The notes: generated by a model not told the origin, from the letters alone. A stretch of 62,388 nucleotides of DNA from CAZMCH01 sp964564735 (GCA_964564735.1 CAZMCH010000014.1:1-62388); one strand, 5' to 3'; positions 33,324 through 41,968 are shown, numbered from the stretch's first letter. Numbers and translations: made by a program.

Positions 33324-33575
33324 ATGATTGGCATTGGAGTTTTGGAATTGTATGCCAAAAGAAAAGAACTAAAGTTTTCTTTCCACGCAAAGAAACGTAT
33401 GTTGGAACGTCATATTACAGAAGAACATATTATCAGTGTGCTTGAAAAACCAGATTTGGAAACACAAGCCCGAACTAAAGGATGTCGTCGTGCAGAACGA
33501 AAACTTGGTGCAAGAACCTTTGGAATTGTATATCAAGAAAGCAAAGATATAATTAAAATCATAACAGTATGGTAG
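33324..33575 (+). CDS. DUF4258 family small protein (RelE/BrnT-like putative toxin)
   Basis: The product has 83 residues. The family pattern FSFHAKKRMLERHITEEHI is present at about 18-36, and the end is the typical RTFGIVY...IIKIITVW. DUF4258 proteins are often found as toxins of small pairs. It starts 21 bp after the ABC ATPase gene and is followed 9 bp later by a DUF2283 gene. The ATG at 33324 has no ribosome site. TTG at 33348 has GGAG 8 nt upstream (33336-33339) and may be the true start. Confidence 0.65.
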   Translation: MIGIGVLELYAKRKELKFSFHAKKRMLERHITEEHIISVLEKPDLETQARTKGCRRAERKLGARTFGIVYQESKDIIKIITVW

Positions 33576-33584
33576 GTATCAAAA

Positions 33585-33848
33585 ATGCACATTACAATTG
33601 AGATTGATGGAGAAGCAAGGGCTTTATATGTCCGATTGCAGGATGGAGAAATCGCTAAGACCATAGAATATCCAGAACAGCAAGAGATATTTCTTGATCT
33701 GGATGGACAAGGACAGTTATTGGGAATTGAGATATTAGACCCATCTGACATTGATTTAGCAACAATACTTAAAAATATTGCAATGGAGTATGGAATTGAT
33801 GATTTGAGTTCATTAATTTATAAGTCATTAGTGGAATTAGCGGCTTAA
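33585..33848 (+). CDS. DUF2283 family small protein (putative antitoxin partner)
   Basis: The product has 87 residues. It matches the DUF2283 pattern: ALYVRLQDGEIAKTIEY, then IFLDLDGQGQLLGIEIL at about 35-51. DUF4258/BrnT-like and DUF2283 genes are frequently neighbours in bacteria, suggesting a two-gene module, but toxicity has not been shown for most. There is a weak TAGGT site before the ATG. Confidence 0.7.
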   Translation: MHITIEIDGEARALYVRLQDGEIAKTIEYPEQQEIFLDLDGQGQLLGIEILDPSDIDLATILKNIAMEYGIDDLSSLIYKSLVELAA

Positions 33849-33886
33849 TATTTACCTGTTTAATTTAAACAATAAGGAGGAGTCTA

Positions 33887-34931
33887 ATGAAAACTAATTT
33901 AAAATTTTGCCCCCCCCCCGTTGTAAAAATGCTGTCAATGCTTATTATGGCTTTGATTATGGTGTGTATGCCAAATATAGCTTTTGCGGATAAATGGGAA
34001 CAGAAAGCTGATATGCCCACAGGGAGAGTGGGTCTTTCGGTAGCTGAAGCAAATAGAAAGATTTATGCTATTGGTGGACTAACTCCGAGTGGTGTATCAT
34101 CAATAGTTGAAGAATATGATCCTTTATTGGATAAATGGACAAAAAAAGCAGATATGCCTGCAACACTATTCTATCATGCTTCAACAACAGCAAATGGGAA
34201 AATATATGTAATAGGCGGATTCCCAAATGTTTCAACTGTTTTTGAATATGATCCTTTATCTGATACGTGGAAAACTAAAAGCCCCATGCCATCACCAAAA
34301 TGTTGTTTTACTGCATATAACATTGGTGGAAAGATTTTTGCTCTTGGAGGCTATTCAGATGGTAACAATCTTACTGCTTCTCTTTCAGTTTGCACCTATG
34401 ATCCGGAACTTGATCAATGGGCAAAATTAGATGATATTCCAGATGCTTTCTCAATGGTTGAATCGACAAGCGCATGTGTCGGAGATAAAATTTATTTTTT
34501 TGGTGGTTTTACCAAAAATCTGAGGGAACATACCAGGGTATTTGTTTTTGATGTTCAGAATCTAAAATGGAAAATGCTAGATGCAAAAACTATACGAAGA
34601 AGCTTTGGTGTAGCAGGAAACATTAATGATAAAATATACGTAATTGCAGGAGAAGACCCTTTCCAAGCTTGGAAAGGTCTCTCAAATGTTGAGGAATATG
34701 ATATTGCCACTGATACCATTATAAATAAGACTGAAATTCCACACAGAAGAGGGTAGTTGTCAATTAGATGGAAAAATATATGTCATTGGAGGAACAACCG
34801 ATTGGCCGGGAAATAGGCCAAATGATTATTTGAAACTTAATGAAGTATATACCCCCGATGAACCAAAATTTTCAGTAAATCCCAATGATAAACTTTCGTC
34901 AACATGGGCTTCAATAAAAATAAGTAAATGA
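33887..34931 (+). pseudogene. Exported Kelch-repeat protein gene broken by a +1 frameshift
   Basis: The first frame (33887-34756) has a signal peptide ending near NIAFA-DKW. Kelch beta-propeller blades follow, with repeating YAIGG, YVIGG, FALGG and FFGG-type strands at about 45-280. After HRRG the frame meets TAG. In the next frame translation continues at once (SCQLDGKIYVIGGTTDWPG) to a TGA at 34929-34931, ending in NPNDKLSSTWASIK, the tail shared with the LamG proteins. One extra G in the GGG run at 34751-34753 would explain the break. A C10 tract lies in the signal-peptide codons (33910-33919). This could be a pseudogene, a phase-variable gene or a sequencing error. AAGGAGGAG precedes the ATG. 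Confidence 0.75.
33910..33919. repeat. Ten-base poly-C tract inside the Kelch signal-peptide codons
   Basis: Ten consecutive C residues stand in an otherwise AT-rich sequence, codons 8-11 of the Kelch gene. Slippage here would shift the frame before an in-frame internal ATG at 33929. It is a candidate phase-variation tract and also a typical sequencing trouble spot. Confidence 0.6.
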
Positions 34932-35320
34932 ATTTTGATGTAGAAAGAACAATAAATTATTGGCATGATGGCGCTATTTATGATCTTAATACAGCAGAAA
35001 GCCTTATTATAGTAGAAAAATATCTCTATGCCCTGTTTTTTGGTCATCTCGCTTTGGAAAAGCTATTAAAGGCATTAGTTGTTAAAGAAACCAGAGAACA
35101 TGCACCATATACTCATTCTTTGCCGTTATTGGCTAGTAAATTAAAATTAGATATACCACAAGATATTTTGGAAAAATTAGCTGATTTTATGGAATTTTAT
35201 CTTGAGGCAAGGTATCCAAATATGCAGAAAAGCTTCTATGATAAATGTTCAAAAGAATTTACGGAAAGCAATTTTGCAGAAGTCAAGAGAGTGTTCAAAT
35301 GGTTAGAAAAGACATTATAA
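34928..35320 (+). CDS. HEPN-domain protein of a HEPN/MNT toxin-antitoxin pair
   Basis: This 130-residue all-helical HEPN protein has INYWHDGAIYDLNTAESLI at its start, FFGHLALEKLLKALVVK (about 38-54) and the putative RNase motif with Arg and His in TREHAPYTHSLPLL (about 56-69). HEPN proteins of this group act as RNase toxins inhibited by the MNT partner, here encoded next and overlapping by 22 nt. Its ATG overlaps the TGA of the restored Kelch frame by 4 nt, so it may be translationally coupled to the Kelch gene. Confidence 0.8.
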   Translation: MNFDVERTINYWHDGAIYDLNTAESLIIVEKYLYALFFGHLALEKLLKALVVKETREHAPYTHSLPLLASKLKLDIPQDILEKLADFMEFYLEARYPNMQKSFYDKCSKEFTESNFAEVKRVFKWLEKTL

Positions 35321-35613
35321 AAATATTAAATGAATTTAGCAAATCACTTGATAAGGAAGGAATCAAAGTAACAAAGCTTATTTTATATGGCTCTTATGCA
35401 ACAGGAAGGTTTCATAAAGATAGCGATATAGATGTAGCAGTGGTATCATCAGATTTTGGCATAGATCGCTTTGATGAGGGAACTAGGCTTTTTAGAATTG
35501 CATGTAAGATTGACCCTAGAATTGAGCCGGTCCCAATTTCTTTGGAATCTTATGAGAACGATACTTGGATACCACTTATATATGAAATTAAGGAAAAAGG
35601 TATTGAGATATAA
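35299..35613 (+). CDS. MNT-domain minimal nucleotidyltransferase antitoxin
   Basis: The 104-residue product has the nucleotidyltransferase signature ILYGSYATGRFHKDSDIDVAVV, with G31-S32 and D43/D45. MNT partners of HEPN toxins neutralise them by AMPylation or binding. A longer frame opens at 35245, but the ATG at 35299 with GAGAG upstream gives the family-typical N-terminus and a 22-nt overlap with the HEPN gene. Confidence 0.83.
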   Translation: MVRKDIIKILNEFSKSLDKEGIKVTKLILYGSYATGRFHKDSDIDVAVVSSDFGIDRFDEGTRLFRIACKIDPRIEPVPISLESYENDTWIPLIYEIKEKGIEI

Positions 35614-35677
35614 GAAATTTAGTTGTTAATTATTAGGAAGTTTTTGAGGCTGTAATTAAAGAAAGGATAAAAATAAC

Positions 35678-36412
35678 ATGAGCAGAGAAATTCGTCATCT
35701 TGATATTACCACAATGGAACGAGTTCGTCGCTATAAGGAGTTTTATGGCGGGTGTGTATCTGATGCACTTGCTGGTCTGGGGGTTACTAATACAGTTTTA
35801 TCTTCGGAATTTTATCCATTACGTCAGGGAATGATATTGGCAGGTGAAGCTTTAACTGTCAAACTTCATTCTCTTGCAGGCGAGATATTAACCGAAGAAG
35901 AGCAAAAATCAAGAGATGAGGAATGGAAACGCATTGGTTCTCCTCAAAAGCGAATGATGATGTCTGTTTATCCCGGTAGTGTCCTTGTTTTTGACACAGG
36001 CGGAGATAAGCAACCGGCACACTTTGGCGAAATGAGTTGCACTCTTGCAAAAGCTCATGGTTGCGTTGGTATGCTCATAGATGGTAATATCCGTGATACA
36101 AGGTATGTCTTAAAAATGGAGGATTTTCCTGTTTATACTACTGGCACGAGACCAAATGCCTTTGGTGGATGGCGTATAACACATGTCCAACAACCGATCT
36201 TTTTGCCGGGTCATTTGACACATTATGTTAAGATTAGCCCGGGAGATTTTATATTTGGTGATACTGACGGCGTTCAGATTATCCCAAAAGAGTATGTTGA
36301 CGAAGTTATGCTCGTATGCGAAGATATAATGGCAAAGGAAAATGAGGAACGAAGGCTTATCAGAGAAGGTATGCCTATTGATGATGTTTATAGGATATAT
36401 GGTGATTTATAA
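35678..36412 (+). CDS. RraA-like / 4-hydroxy-4-methyl-2-oxoglutarate aldolase family protein
   Basis: The product has 244 residues. The RraA fold is indicated by GGCVSDALAGLG (about 24-35), LAGEALTVKL, a GEM..CTLAKAHGCVG stretch and VGMLIDGNIRDTRY (about 130-143), where Arg and Asp bind metal and pyruvate enolate in the class II aldolases of this family. An insert (about 70-95, EEEQKSRDEEWKR) is longer than in RraA. Next to two Gfo/Idh enzymes and an isomerase, an aldolase or decarboxylase role in sugar-acid breakdown is more likely than RNase E inhibition. AAAGGA precedes the ATG. Confidence 0.75.
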   Translation: MSREIRHLDITTMERVRRYKEFYGGCVSDALAGLGVTNTVLSSEFYPLRQGMILAGEALTVKLHSLAGEILTEEEQKSRDEEWKRIGSPQKRMMMSVYPGSVLVFDTGGDKQPAHFGEMSCTLAKAHGCVGMLIDGNIRDTRYVLKMEDFPVYTTGTRPNAFGGWRITHVQQPIFLPGHLTHYVKISPGDFIFGDTDGVQIIPKEYVDEVMLVCEDIMAKENEERRLIREGMPIDDVYRIYGDL

Positions 36413-36435
36413 TTTAAATTGAATGAGGTGATTTT

Positions 36436-37431
36436 ATGCTAAAAGTAGGAATTATCGGTGCAGGAACTATGGGTGGAATGCACGCTGACTGCTATTCGGA
36501 AATATCAGGCGCAAAGGTTGTCGCAATAGCAGATGCAAGGCTTGATGCTGCAAAAAAAGTTGCAGACAAACACTCTGCACAGGCTTTTGATAGTGCAGAT
36601 CAAATTTTTTCAATGAAGGAGTTAGATATAATAGACATCTGTTTACCAACATCCATGCACAAGGAAAATGTCATCAAAGCGGCATCTGCGGGAAAGCATG
36701 TCTTTTGTGAAAAACCAATTGCTAGGGAATTGGCTGACGGCAAAGAGATGATTGAAGCATGCAAAAAAGCAGGCGTTAAATTTATGGTTGGTCATGTTCT
36801 AAGATTTTTCCATGAATACGTTACAGCAAAAAGGCTTATTGACACTGGCACAATAGGCAAACCTGTAATGATAAGAACAACAAGAGCGGCAGGACATCCG
36901 CAGGGCTGGTCAAATTGGTATTCAAACGTGCAGATGGCAGGTGGAGTCCCTCTTGATCTGATAATCCATGATTTTGATTTTCTGAGATGGTGCTTCGGTG
37001 AAGTAGAAAGAGTCTATGCAAAGGGATTGACCTATGCTGATGTTCCAGACGTTGATTATTCATTAGTTACCATAAGATTCAAAAACGGTGTTATCGCTCA
37101 TGTAGAAGGTAGTTGGGCGCATCCAACTGGCTTTTTTGTCAAACTGGAAGTTGCTGGAGACGGTGGATTATTTGAATTTGATAGCAGAACCTCAAGTCCA
37201 TTGAAAGTAGCGACAAAATCGGCTAAATCAGCAGGTGGTGGAGTGGAAGTCCCTCAAAACCCAGTGCTTGAAAGCCCTTATACAACCGAGTTAAAGCATT
37301 TTGTTAAAAGCGTGGAAGAAGATAAAGAACCACCTGTAACAGGTGAAGATGCTCTCAGGGCGATTGAGATTGCTATTGCCGCATTAGAATCTATGAAAAC
37401 AGGCAAACCTATTGTATTTCCGCTTATATAA
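36436..37431 (+). CDS. Gfo/Idh/MocA family oxidoreductase
   Basis: The product has 331 residues. NAD(P) is bound at VGIIGAGTMGGMHAD (about 3-17), and the motif HVFCEKPIAR (about 90) carries the catalytic Lys. The C-terminal half has GGVPLDLIIHDFDFLRW (about 175-190), including the D...H pair typical of inositol dehydrogenase-like enzymes. It starts 23 bp after the RraA-like gene with GAGGTG before the ATG, and probably dehydrogenates a sugar or cyclitol in the same pathway. Confidence 0.87.
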   Translation: MLKVGIIGAGTMGGMHADCYSEISGAKVVAIADARLDAAKKVADKHSAQAFDSADQIFSMKELDIIDICLPTSMHKENVIKAASAGKHVFCEKPIARELADGKEMIEACKKAGVKFMVGHVLRFFHEYVTAKRLIDTGTIGKPVMIRTTRAAGHPQGWSNWYSNVQMAGGVPLDLIIHDFDFLRWCFGEVERVYAKGLTYADVPDVDYSLVTIRFKNGVIAHVEGSWAHPTGFFVKLEVAGDGGLFEFDSRTSSPLKVATKSAKSAGGGVEVPQNPVLESPYTTELKHFVKSVEEDKEPPVTGEDALRAIEIAIAALESMKTGKPIVFPLI

Positions 37432-37526
37432 TAGATTGAAAGATTCTAATATTTTGTTTGGCAAGATCAATCTTTTAATATTAGAATCTTCTAAGCTTAG
37501 AATTCCTATATGGAGGTTGATTGATA

Positions 37527-38513
37527 ATGAGTGTTAAGATTGGAATGATCAGCTTTGCCCACATGCACGCCAACAGCTATGTAACTTGCTTAAAACAAAG
37601 TCATCTTTATGATGATGTGGAAATCGCTGGCATATATAATGAAGATGAAGAACATGGTAAGCAATTAGCCAAATTCTTTGAGAGTAATTTTTATTCAGAT
37701 TACAACAAATTATTGGATCAGAAGCCCGATGGCGTTATAATTTGTTCAGCTAACGCAGATCATAAAGAGCATGTCATAGCATCAGCAGAGGCTGGTTGTA
37801 AGCATATTCTTTGCGAAAAGCCCATTGCGACTACTGTTGATGATGCAAAGGCTATGATAGACGCCTGCAAGGCAAATGGTGCGGAATTAGGAATAGCTTT
37901 CCCATGCAGATATATACCAGCGATTATAAATGCCAAACAAGCCTTAAATGATATAGGCAAAGTCCTCGCAGCAAAGACAACAAATCATGGCAGTATGCCC
38001 GGCGGGTGGTTTATCAAGAAGGAAAAAAGCGGAGGAGGTGCTGTGATGGATCATACTCCGCATGTTATTGATATTTTAAGATGGTTTATGAACTCTGATC
38101 CTGTTGAGGTTTATGCAGAGATAGATAATCGCTTTTATAATATGGATATTGATGATACTGGTATATTGAGCATCCAATTTGACAATGGAGTTTTCGCCAC
38201 TTTGGATACTAGCTGGTCAAGGACAAAATCATATCCCACTTGGGGCGATGTTACAATGGAAATTGTCGGCACAAACGGGGTTATCTCTGTTGACTCATTT
38301 GCACAAGATATTGACCTTTATAGCGATAAAAATACTAAAGCTCAGTGGGTCTATTGGGGAGATAATATGGACTTTGGGCTTGTGGCTGATTTTGTCGCTT
38401 CTGTGAAAGGCGATAAGCCCTTCCAAATCAAAGGTGAAGATGGGCTAAAAGCCCTTGAAGTCGCTATCTCTGCATACAAATCAGCAGAATTAAAAGCACC
38501 TGTAAAGATATAA
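37527..38513 (+). CDS. Gfo/Idh/MocA family oxidoreductase, second copy
   Basis: The product has 328 residues. Its N-terminus is degenerate for the Rossmann glycines (VKIGMISFAHMHANSYV). The later motif HILCEKPIAT (about 90) and GGGAVMDHTPHVIDILRW (about 174) are standard. The change of G-x-G-x-x-G to S-F-A-H-M-H may mean altered cofactor binding. It is the third gene of the catabolic cluster. A TTG at 37521 is in frame, but GGAGG at 37512-37516 favours the ATG at 37527. Confidence 0.83.
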   Translation: MSVKIGMISFAHMHANSYVTCLKQSHLYDDVEIAGIYNEDEEHGKQLAKFFESNFYSDYNKLLDQKPDGVIICSANADHKEHVIASAEAGCKHILCEKPIATTVDDAKAMIDACKANGAELGIAFPCRYIPAIINAKQALNDIGKVLAAKTTNHGSMPGGWFIKKEKSGGGAVMDHTPHVIDILRWFMNSDPVEVYAEIDNRFYNMDIDDTGILSIQFDNGVFATLDTSWSRTKSYPTWGDVTMEIVGTNGVISVDSFAQDIDLYSDKNTKAQWVYWGDNMDFGLVADFVASVKGDKPFQIKGEDGLKALEVAISAYKSAELKAPVKI

Positions 38514-38617
38514 TGTTTTTATTCTAATCATAAGTCATTAAAACAGAAAGTTTTTGTAATATGTAGTATATAACTTATGAAGTCAGATATATTACTGATT
38601 ACAGAAGGAGATGAGCC

Positions 38618-39025
38618 TTGAAGAAAAAAGCATCTAATGAAATCGAAGAAATAAAACCTGAAGATCAAGAAGAAGATGATGATGATGATGATAATGATGA
38701 TGGGCTTTCTATTCTAGAATCACATCATAGCAAAGGAAATCGATTTTATTATGAAGAACATGAATATAAAAACGCAATAGAAGAATATGAAAAGGCTTTG
38801 AAAGAGGAAAAAGACGAACTAATCAAAGCAAAAATCATATATCAAATAGCAGAATCTTATGTTAAACTAGGTAATCATAAAAAAGCAAGAGAGTTATTCC
38901 AAAGTCTTGCGCAAAAATACAAAGAGCATCACATATACGATAGCGCAAAAAAAAGACTCGAGCATCTTGGTGATTATTTGGTTGAAAAAGAAGAAAAGAA
39001 AAGTAGTAATGATCAACCAGATTAG
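38618..39025 (+). CDS. Small acidic TPR protein
   Basis: This 135-residue cytoplasmic protein starts with an Asp/Glu-rich stretch (DQEEDDDDDDNDDG, about 16-29). About two TPR units follow (GNRFYYEEHEYKNAIEEYEKA at 40-60; IIYQIAESYVKLGNHKKARE at 73-92), then a charged tail. It is probably an adaptor for protein interactions with no enzyme role. The start is TTG at 38618 behind AAGGAGA; an ATG 7 nt earlier stops after nine codons. Confidence 0.7.
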   Translation: MKKKASNEIEEIKPEDQEEDDDDDDNDDGLSILESHHSKGNRFYYEEHEYKNAIEEYEKALKEEKDELIKAKIIYQIAESYVKLGNHKKARELFQSLAQKYKEHHIYDSAKKRLEHLGDYLVEKEEKKSSNDQPD

Positions 39026-39042
39026 TTTTTATGTTATGAAAT

Positions 39043-39072
39043 GTAAGGACAGGTTTCTAAACCTGTCCCTAC
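39043..39072. repeat. Hairpin repeat GGACAGGTTT
   Basis: GTAAGGACAGGTTT pairs with AAACCTGTCCCTAC around CT. A near-identical hairpin is at 43145-43172 and a related one at 27584-27612. It lies between the TPR gene and the isomerase gene, with no T-run downstream. Confidence 0.6.
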
Positions 39073-39133
39073 CATAAAAAATAATTATAATAATGAATTC
39101 GGTTGACCAATATATTTATTGAAAGGAAAAAAT

Positions 39134-39946
39134 ATGAAATTTTCCATCTGCAATGAATTATTTGAAGGGTGGAAACTAGACGATATATTCCAATATTCCG
39201 CAGAACTCGGTTATGATGGCGTAGAAGTTGCTCATTTCACAATTTGCGATTCTGTAACGGAGGTATCGAAATTAGAGCGTGAAAAATTGCGAAAATCTGC
39301 AGAAAAATCTGGAATAGAGATAGTCGGAATCCATTGGGTATTAATATCTCCCAAAGGTTTGCATATAAGCCACCCTGATCCAGAAATAAGGCTAAAGACT
39401 CGTGATTATTTGCATGAATTGGTTGATTTTTGCGGTGATTTGGGTGGACGAGTGATCGTCTTTGGTTCTCCACAAAACAGGAAAACTATTGAACCATTAA
39501 AGCCAGAAGAGGCATGGGAACTTGCGAAAGAGACCTTCCAGCATTGTTGCGATCATGCAAAAGAGAGAGGGGTTGTCGTCTGTATAGAGCCGCTTGCAAG
39601 TTATATGACCGATTACATAAACACTCCCGAAGATGGGGCAAGGCTTGTCGAGGAAATCAATCATCCCAACTTCAAGATGATATTGGATACCTATAGTATG
39701 AATTGTAATAAGGTTGATATGGCAAATGCTGTTGAAAAATATAGCCAATATCTTGAGCATTTCCATATTAACGACGATAATCAAAAATGGCCTTTATCCG
39801 GCGGAATAGACTATGCCCCTGTTGCAAAAGCGTTGAAAAAGATCAATTATGATAAATATGTATCTGTTGAAGTTTTCAAGTTTGAACCTGATCCAAGAAC
39901 TATTGCGCAGGAATCAATGAAGGCTTTGAAAACAATATTTAAATAG
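39134..39946 (+). CDS. Sugar phosphate isomerase/epimerase family TIM-barrel protein
   Basis: This 270-residue AP-endonuclease-2-fold protein resembles xylose isomerase-like and hydroxypyruvate isomerase-like enzymes. Metal ligands are visible: Glu in VVCIEPLAS (about 150), Asp in MILDTYSMN (about 182), His in EHFHINDDN (about 208) and Glu in VSVEVFKFE (about 241). The substrate is probably a keto sugar or keto sugar acid in the cluster pathway. AAAGGA (39122-39127) supports the ATG at 39134 rather than the in-frame TTG at 39119. The DUF6807 gene begins 11 bp after the stop. Confidence 0.82.
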   Translation: MKFSICNELFEGWKLDDIFQYSAELGYDGVEVAHFTICDSVTEVSKLEREKLRKSAEKSGIEIVGIHWVLISPKGLHISHPDPEIRLKTRDYLHELVDFCGDLGGRVIVFGSPQNRKTIEPLKPEEAWELAKETFQHCCDHAKERGVVVCIEPLASYMTDYINTPEDGARLVEEINHPNFKMILDTYSMNCNKVDMANAVEKYSQYLEHFHINDDNQKWPLSGGIDYAPVAKALKKINYDKYVSVEVFKFEPDPRTIAQESMKALKTIFK

Positions 39947-39957
39947 GAGGAAAAATA

Positions 39958-41115
39958 ATGCCAGTTGAAATTCTAGTCAAGGCAGGCGAACACGATAGGG
40001 AATTATGCCCAGTAACGTTCATCGCTGATACCGAAAAACTCGGTAATGAATGGAAAAACATCAAATCTTGCACGGTGGTATGTCCTGAATCTAAAATGCC
40101 AGCCCAATGCGAGATCAGCGAAGATGGCAAGTCCATTAAAATATCAATGATAATTGATTGCATCAAAGCAGGAACACAAAAGAAATATACGCTATCACCT
40201 GAACCTTATGAATCAGCGATAAAGCTTAATCATAAAGAAGGCGAAGCTATTGATGTTTTGATACATGATGAGCATGTTACTTCATATCATTATAATAAAG
40301 CCCTTTTAAAGCCTTTCCTGTATCCCGTTATGGGTCCATTTGGGCATTCTGTAACAAGAGGCGATGAATCGCCAGAGGGACATAATCACGATCATATCCA
40401 TCATAAATCGCTTTGGGTGTCCTATGGAGAGGTGAATCATGCAGACTTTTGGAGTGAAGGACCCGAAGCAGGTATACAAGCGCATAAAGAGTTTCTCAAA
40501 ATAGCGGAAGGCTCTGTTTTTGCCGAGATTCACGCAACAAACGAATGGATAACACGTGATCGTAGCAAAAAGATTGTAGAAGAAAGCAGAGATATGAAGT
40601 TTTATAACCTGCCACGTTCACAACGCATAATTGATATGACTGTAACATTTACAGCGACAAACGGTGATGTTTTCTTTGGCGATACAAAAGAAGCCGGTCT
40701 AATCTCTGTTCGTGTATATCCAACCCTGACAGTCAGCGCACCGGGAACAGGCAAGATCGAGAATGCTATCGGTGGAATCAACGAAAATGAGACATGGGGC
40801 AAGATGGCTCAATGGTGCGATTATTCGGGCTTTGTGGACTCAAACAAGGTCGGCATTGCAATTTTTGACCATCCCAAGAATTTTAGATACCCGACATATT
40901 GGCATGTCAGGAACTATGGGCTTATGACCGCAAACATATTCGGCAGAGGAACGTTTGAGAACGACATGAGCAAGGATGGCAGTTGGACGTTAAAGGCTGG
41001 TGAAAAGCTAGTCCTTAATTTCCGAACTTATGTCCATGCAGGCGATGCCAAAGATGGTCATGTCAGCGATAAATATCACGATTACATAAATCCGCCTGTT
41101 GTTAGTATCGTCTAG
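39958..41115 (+). CDS. DUF6807 (PmoA-like) family protein
   Basis: This 385-residue protein matches the DUF6807 family, sometimes named methane oxygenase PmoA although it is unrelated to the membrane enzyme. The landmark is the His-rich stretch GHNHDHIHHKSLWVSYGEVN (about 140-160), followed by HADFWSEG and, later, SGFVDSNKVGIAIFDHPKNF and YWHVRNYGLM. The family is abundant in Planctomycetes and Poribacteria next to Gfo/Idh enzymes, and it has no established biochemical role. The histidines suggest metal binding. It has no signal peptide. An AGGAGG site lies just before the ATG. Confidence 0.8.
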   Translation: MPVEILVKAGEHDRELCPVTFIADTEKLGNEWKNIKSCTVVCPESKMPAQCEISEDGKSIKISMIIDCIKAGTQKKYTLSPEPYESAIKLNHKEGEAIDVLIHDEHVTSYHYNKALLKPFLYPVMGPFGHSVTRGDESPEGHNHDHIHHKSLWVSYGEVNHADFWSEGPEAGIQAHKEFLKIAEGSVFAEIHATNEWITRDRSKKIVEESRDMKFYNLPRSQRIIDMTVTFTATNGDVFFGDTKEAGLISVRVYPTLTVSAPGTGKIENAIGGINENETWGKMAQWCDYSGFVDSNKVGIAIFDHPKNFRYPTYWHVRNYGLMTANIFGRGTFENDMSKDGSWTLKAGEKLVLNFRTYVHAGDAKDGHVSDKYHDYINPPVVSIV

Positions 41116-41188
41116 CTATCTGATCAAAAAATCTCCCGAAACTACTTTGCAAAAGGTATTAAGGAGGATTTACAGGGAGGAAAATGCT

Positions 41189-41968
41189 ATGAAAAAGTAT
41201 CTTTTTATCTTTATGTGTTTGCTTCTTGTAGAGGGGTTATTAAATGTATTACAAGCATCTCAGATGAACCTTGCGGGTGCATGGTCTTTTGATGATGGCA
41301 GTGGTAAAAAGGTCAAGGATTCTGTTGGTGGAGCAGACGGAGAACTTCAAGGTAGCACAAAATTGGTTGCTAATGGGAAAATCGGCGGAGCGGTTCAATT
41401 CCCCGGAAAAGGTGACAGCTATGTTGTTATTCCACATAAAGAATATATGGATGCTGATGCCTATACATTTACCGTATGGACGAAATTAGAATCGGCAAGC
41501 TGGCAATATGTCGCTTGGAAAAATGGTCCTGTTTTTCCAGACGCCGGAGCCGCAAGACATATAGACATCTGGATTCATGATGCGGATTATCCAGTTTTTA
41601 TGTGGAGTGCTGAAGGTGGAGGTGATTTTGCTCGACTTGATGGGAAAGCAATTATCGCTGATGGAACATGGCATCATCTTGCTAAATGGTATGATGGCAA
41701 AAATATAAGGATGTATATAGATGGCAAGTTAGATGGAGAAATTGCCACTAAAAAGCTAATGAAAAATGGCAAAGATGATCTATGGATCGGTGCAAGACCC
41801 GGTGATGTTTCTGCTACTGGTTTGATGGATGAAGTTGGCTTTTTTGAAAAGGCTTTGTCCGAGGATGAGCTAAAATCTGTAATGAACACAAGCCTTACAA
41901 AACTTGCATCTGTTGATACGAAAAATAAGCTATCAACAACATGGGGGAATATGAAATCTAATCTCTAA
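41189..41968 (+). CDS. Exported LamG domain protein, first of four in tandem
   Basis: The product has 259 residues with a signal peptide at about 1-24 (YLFIFMCLLLVEGLL core). One LamG jellyroll follows: LAGAWSFDDGSGK, GKIGGAVQFPG, and ATGLMDEVGFFEKALSEDEL near 215-235. Central residues (FVWTKLES, HIDIWIHDADYPVF) differ strongly from its two neighbours. The tail is NKLSTTWGNMKSNL with Trp252. A longer frame overlaps the DUF6807 gene, but GGGAGG at 41175-41180 and the signal peptide fix the start at 41189. It may be read through from the catabolic cluster, since no promoter is obvious in the 73-bp gap. Confidence 0.85.
   Translation: MKKYLFIFMCLLLVEGLLNVLQASQMNLAGAWSFDDGSGKKVKDSVGGADGELQGSTKLVANGKIGGAVQFPGKGDSYVVIPHKEYMDADAYTFTVWTKLESASWQYVAWKNGPVFPDAGAARHIDIWIHDADYPVFMWSAEGGGDFARLDGKAIIADGTWHHLAKWYDGKNIRMYIDGKLDGEIATKKLMKNGKDDLWIGARPGDVSATGLMDEVGFFEKALSEDELKSVMNTSLTKLASVDTKNKLSTTWGNMKSNL

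Noticed and set aside
38660..38705. GAT/GAA-rich repeat that looked like a microsatellite
   Set aside because: It encodes the Asp/Glu stretch of the small TPR protein, so codon composition explains it.
39958..41115. Naming the DUF6807 protein a methane monooxygenase subunit
   Set aside because: The PmoA name for this family is misleading; the protein is soluble and unrelated to the membrane enzyme.
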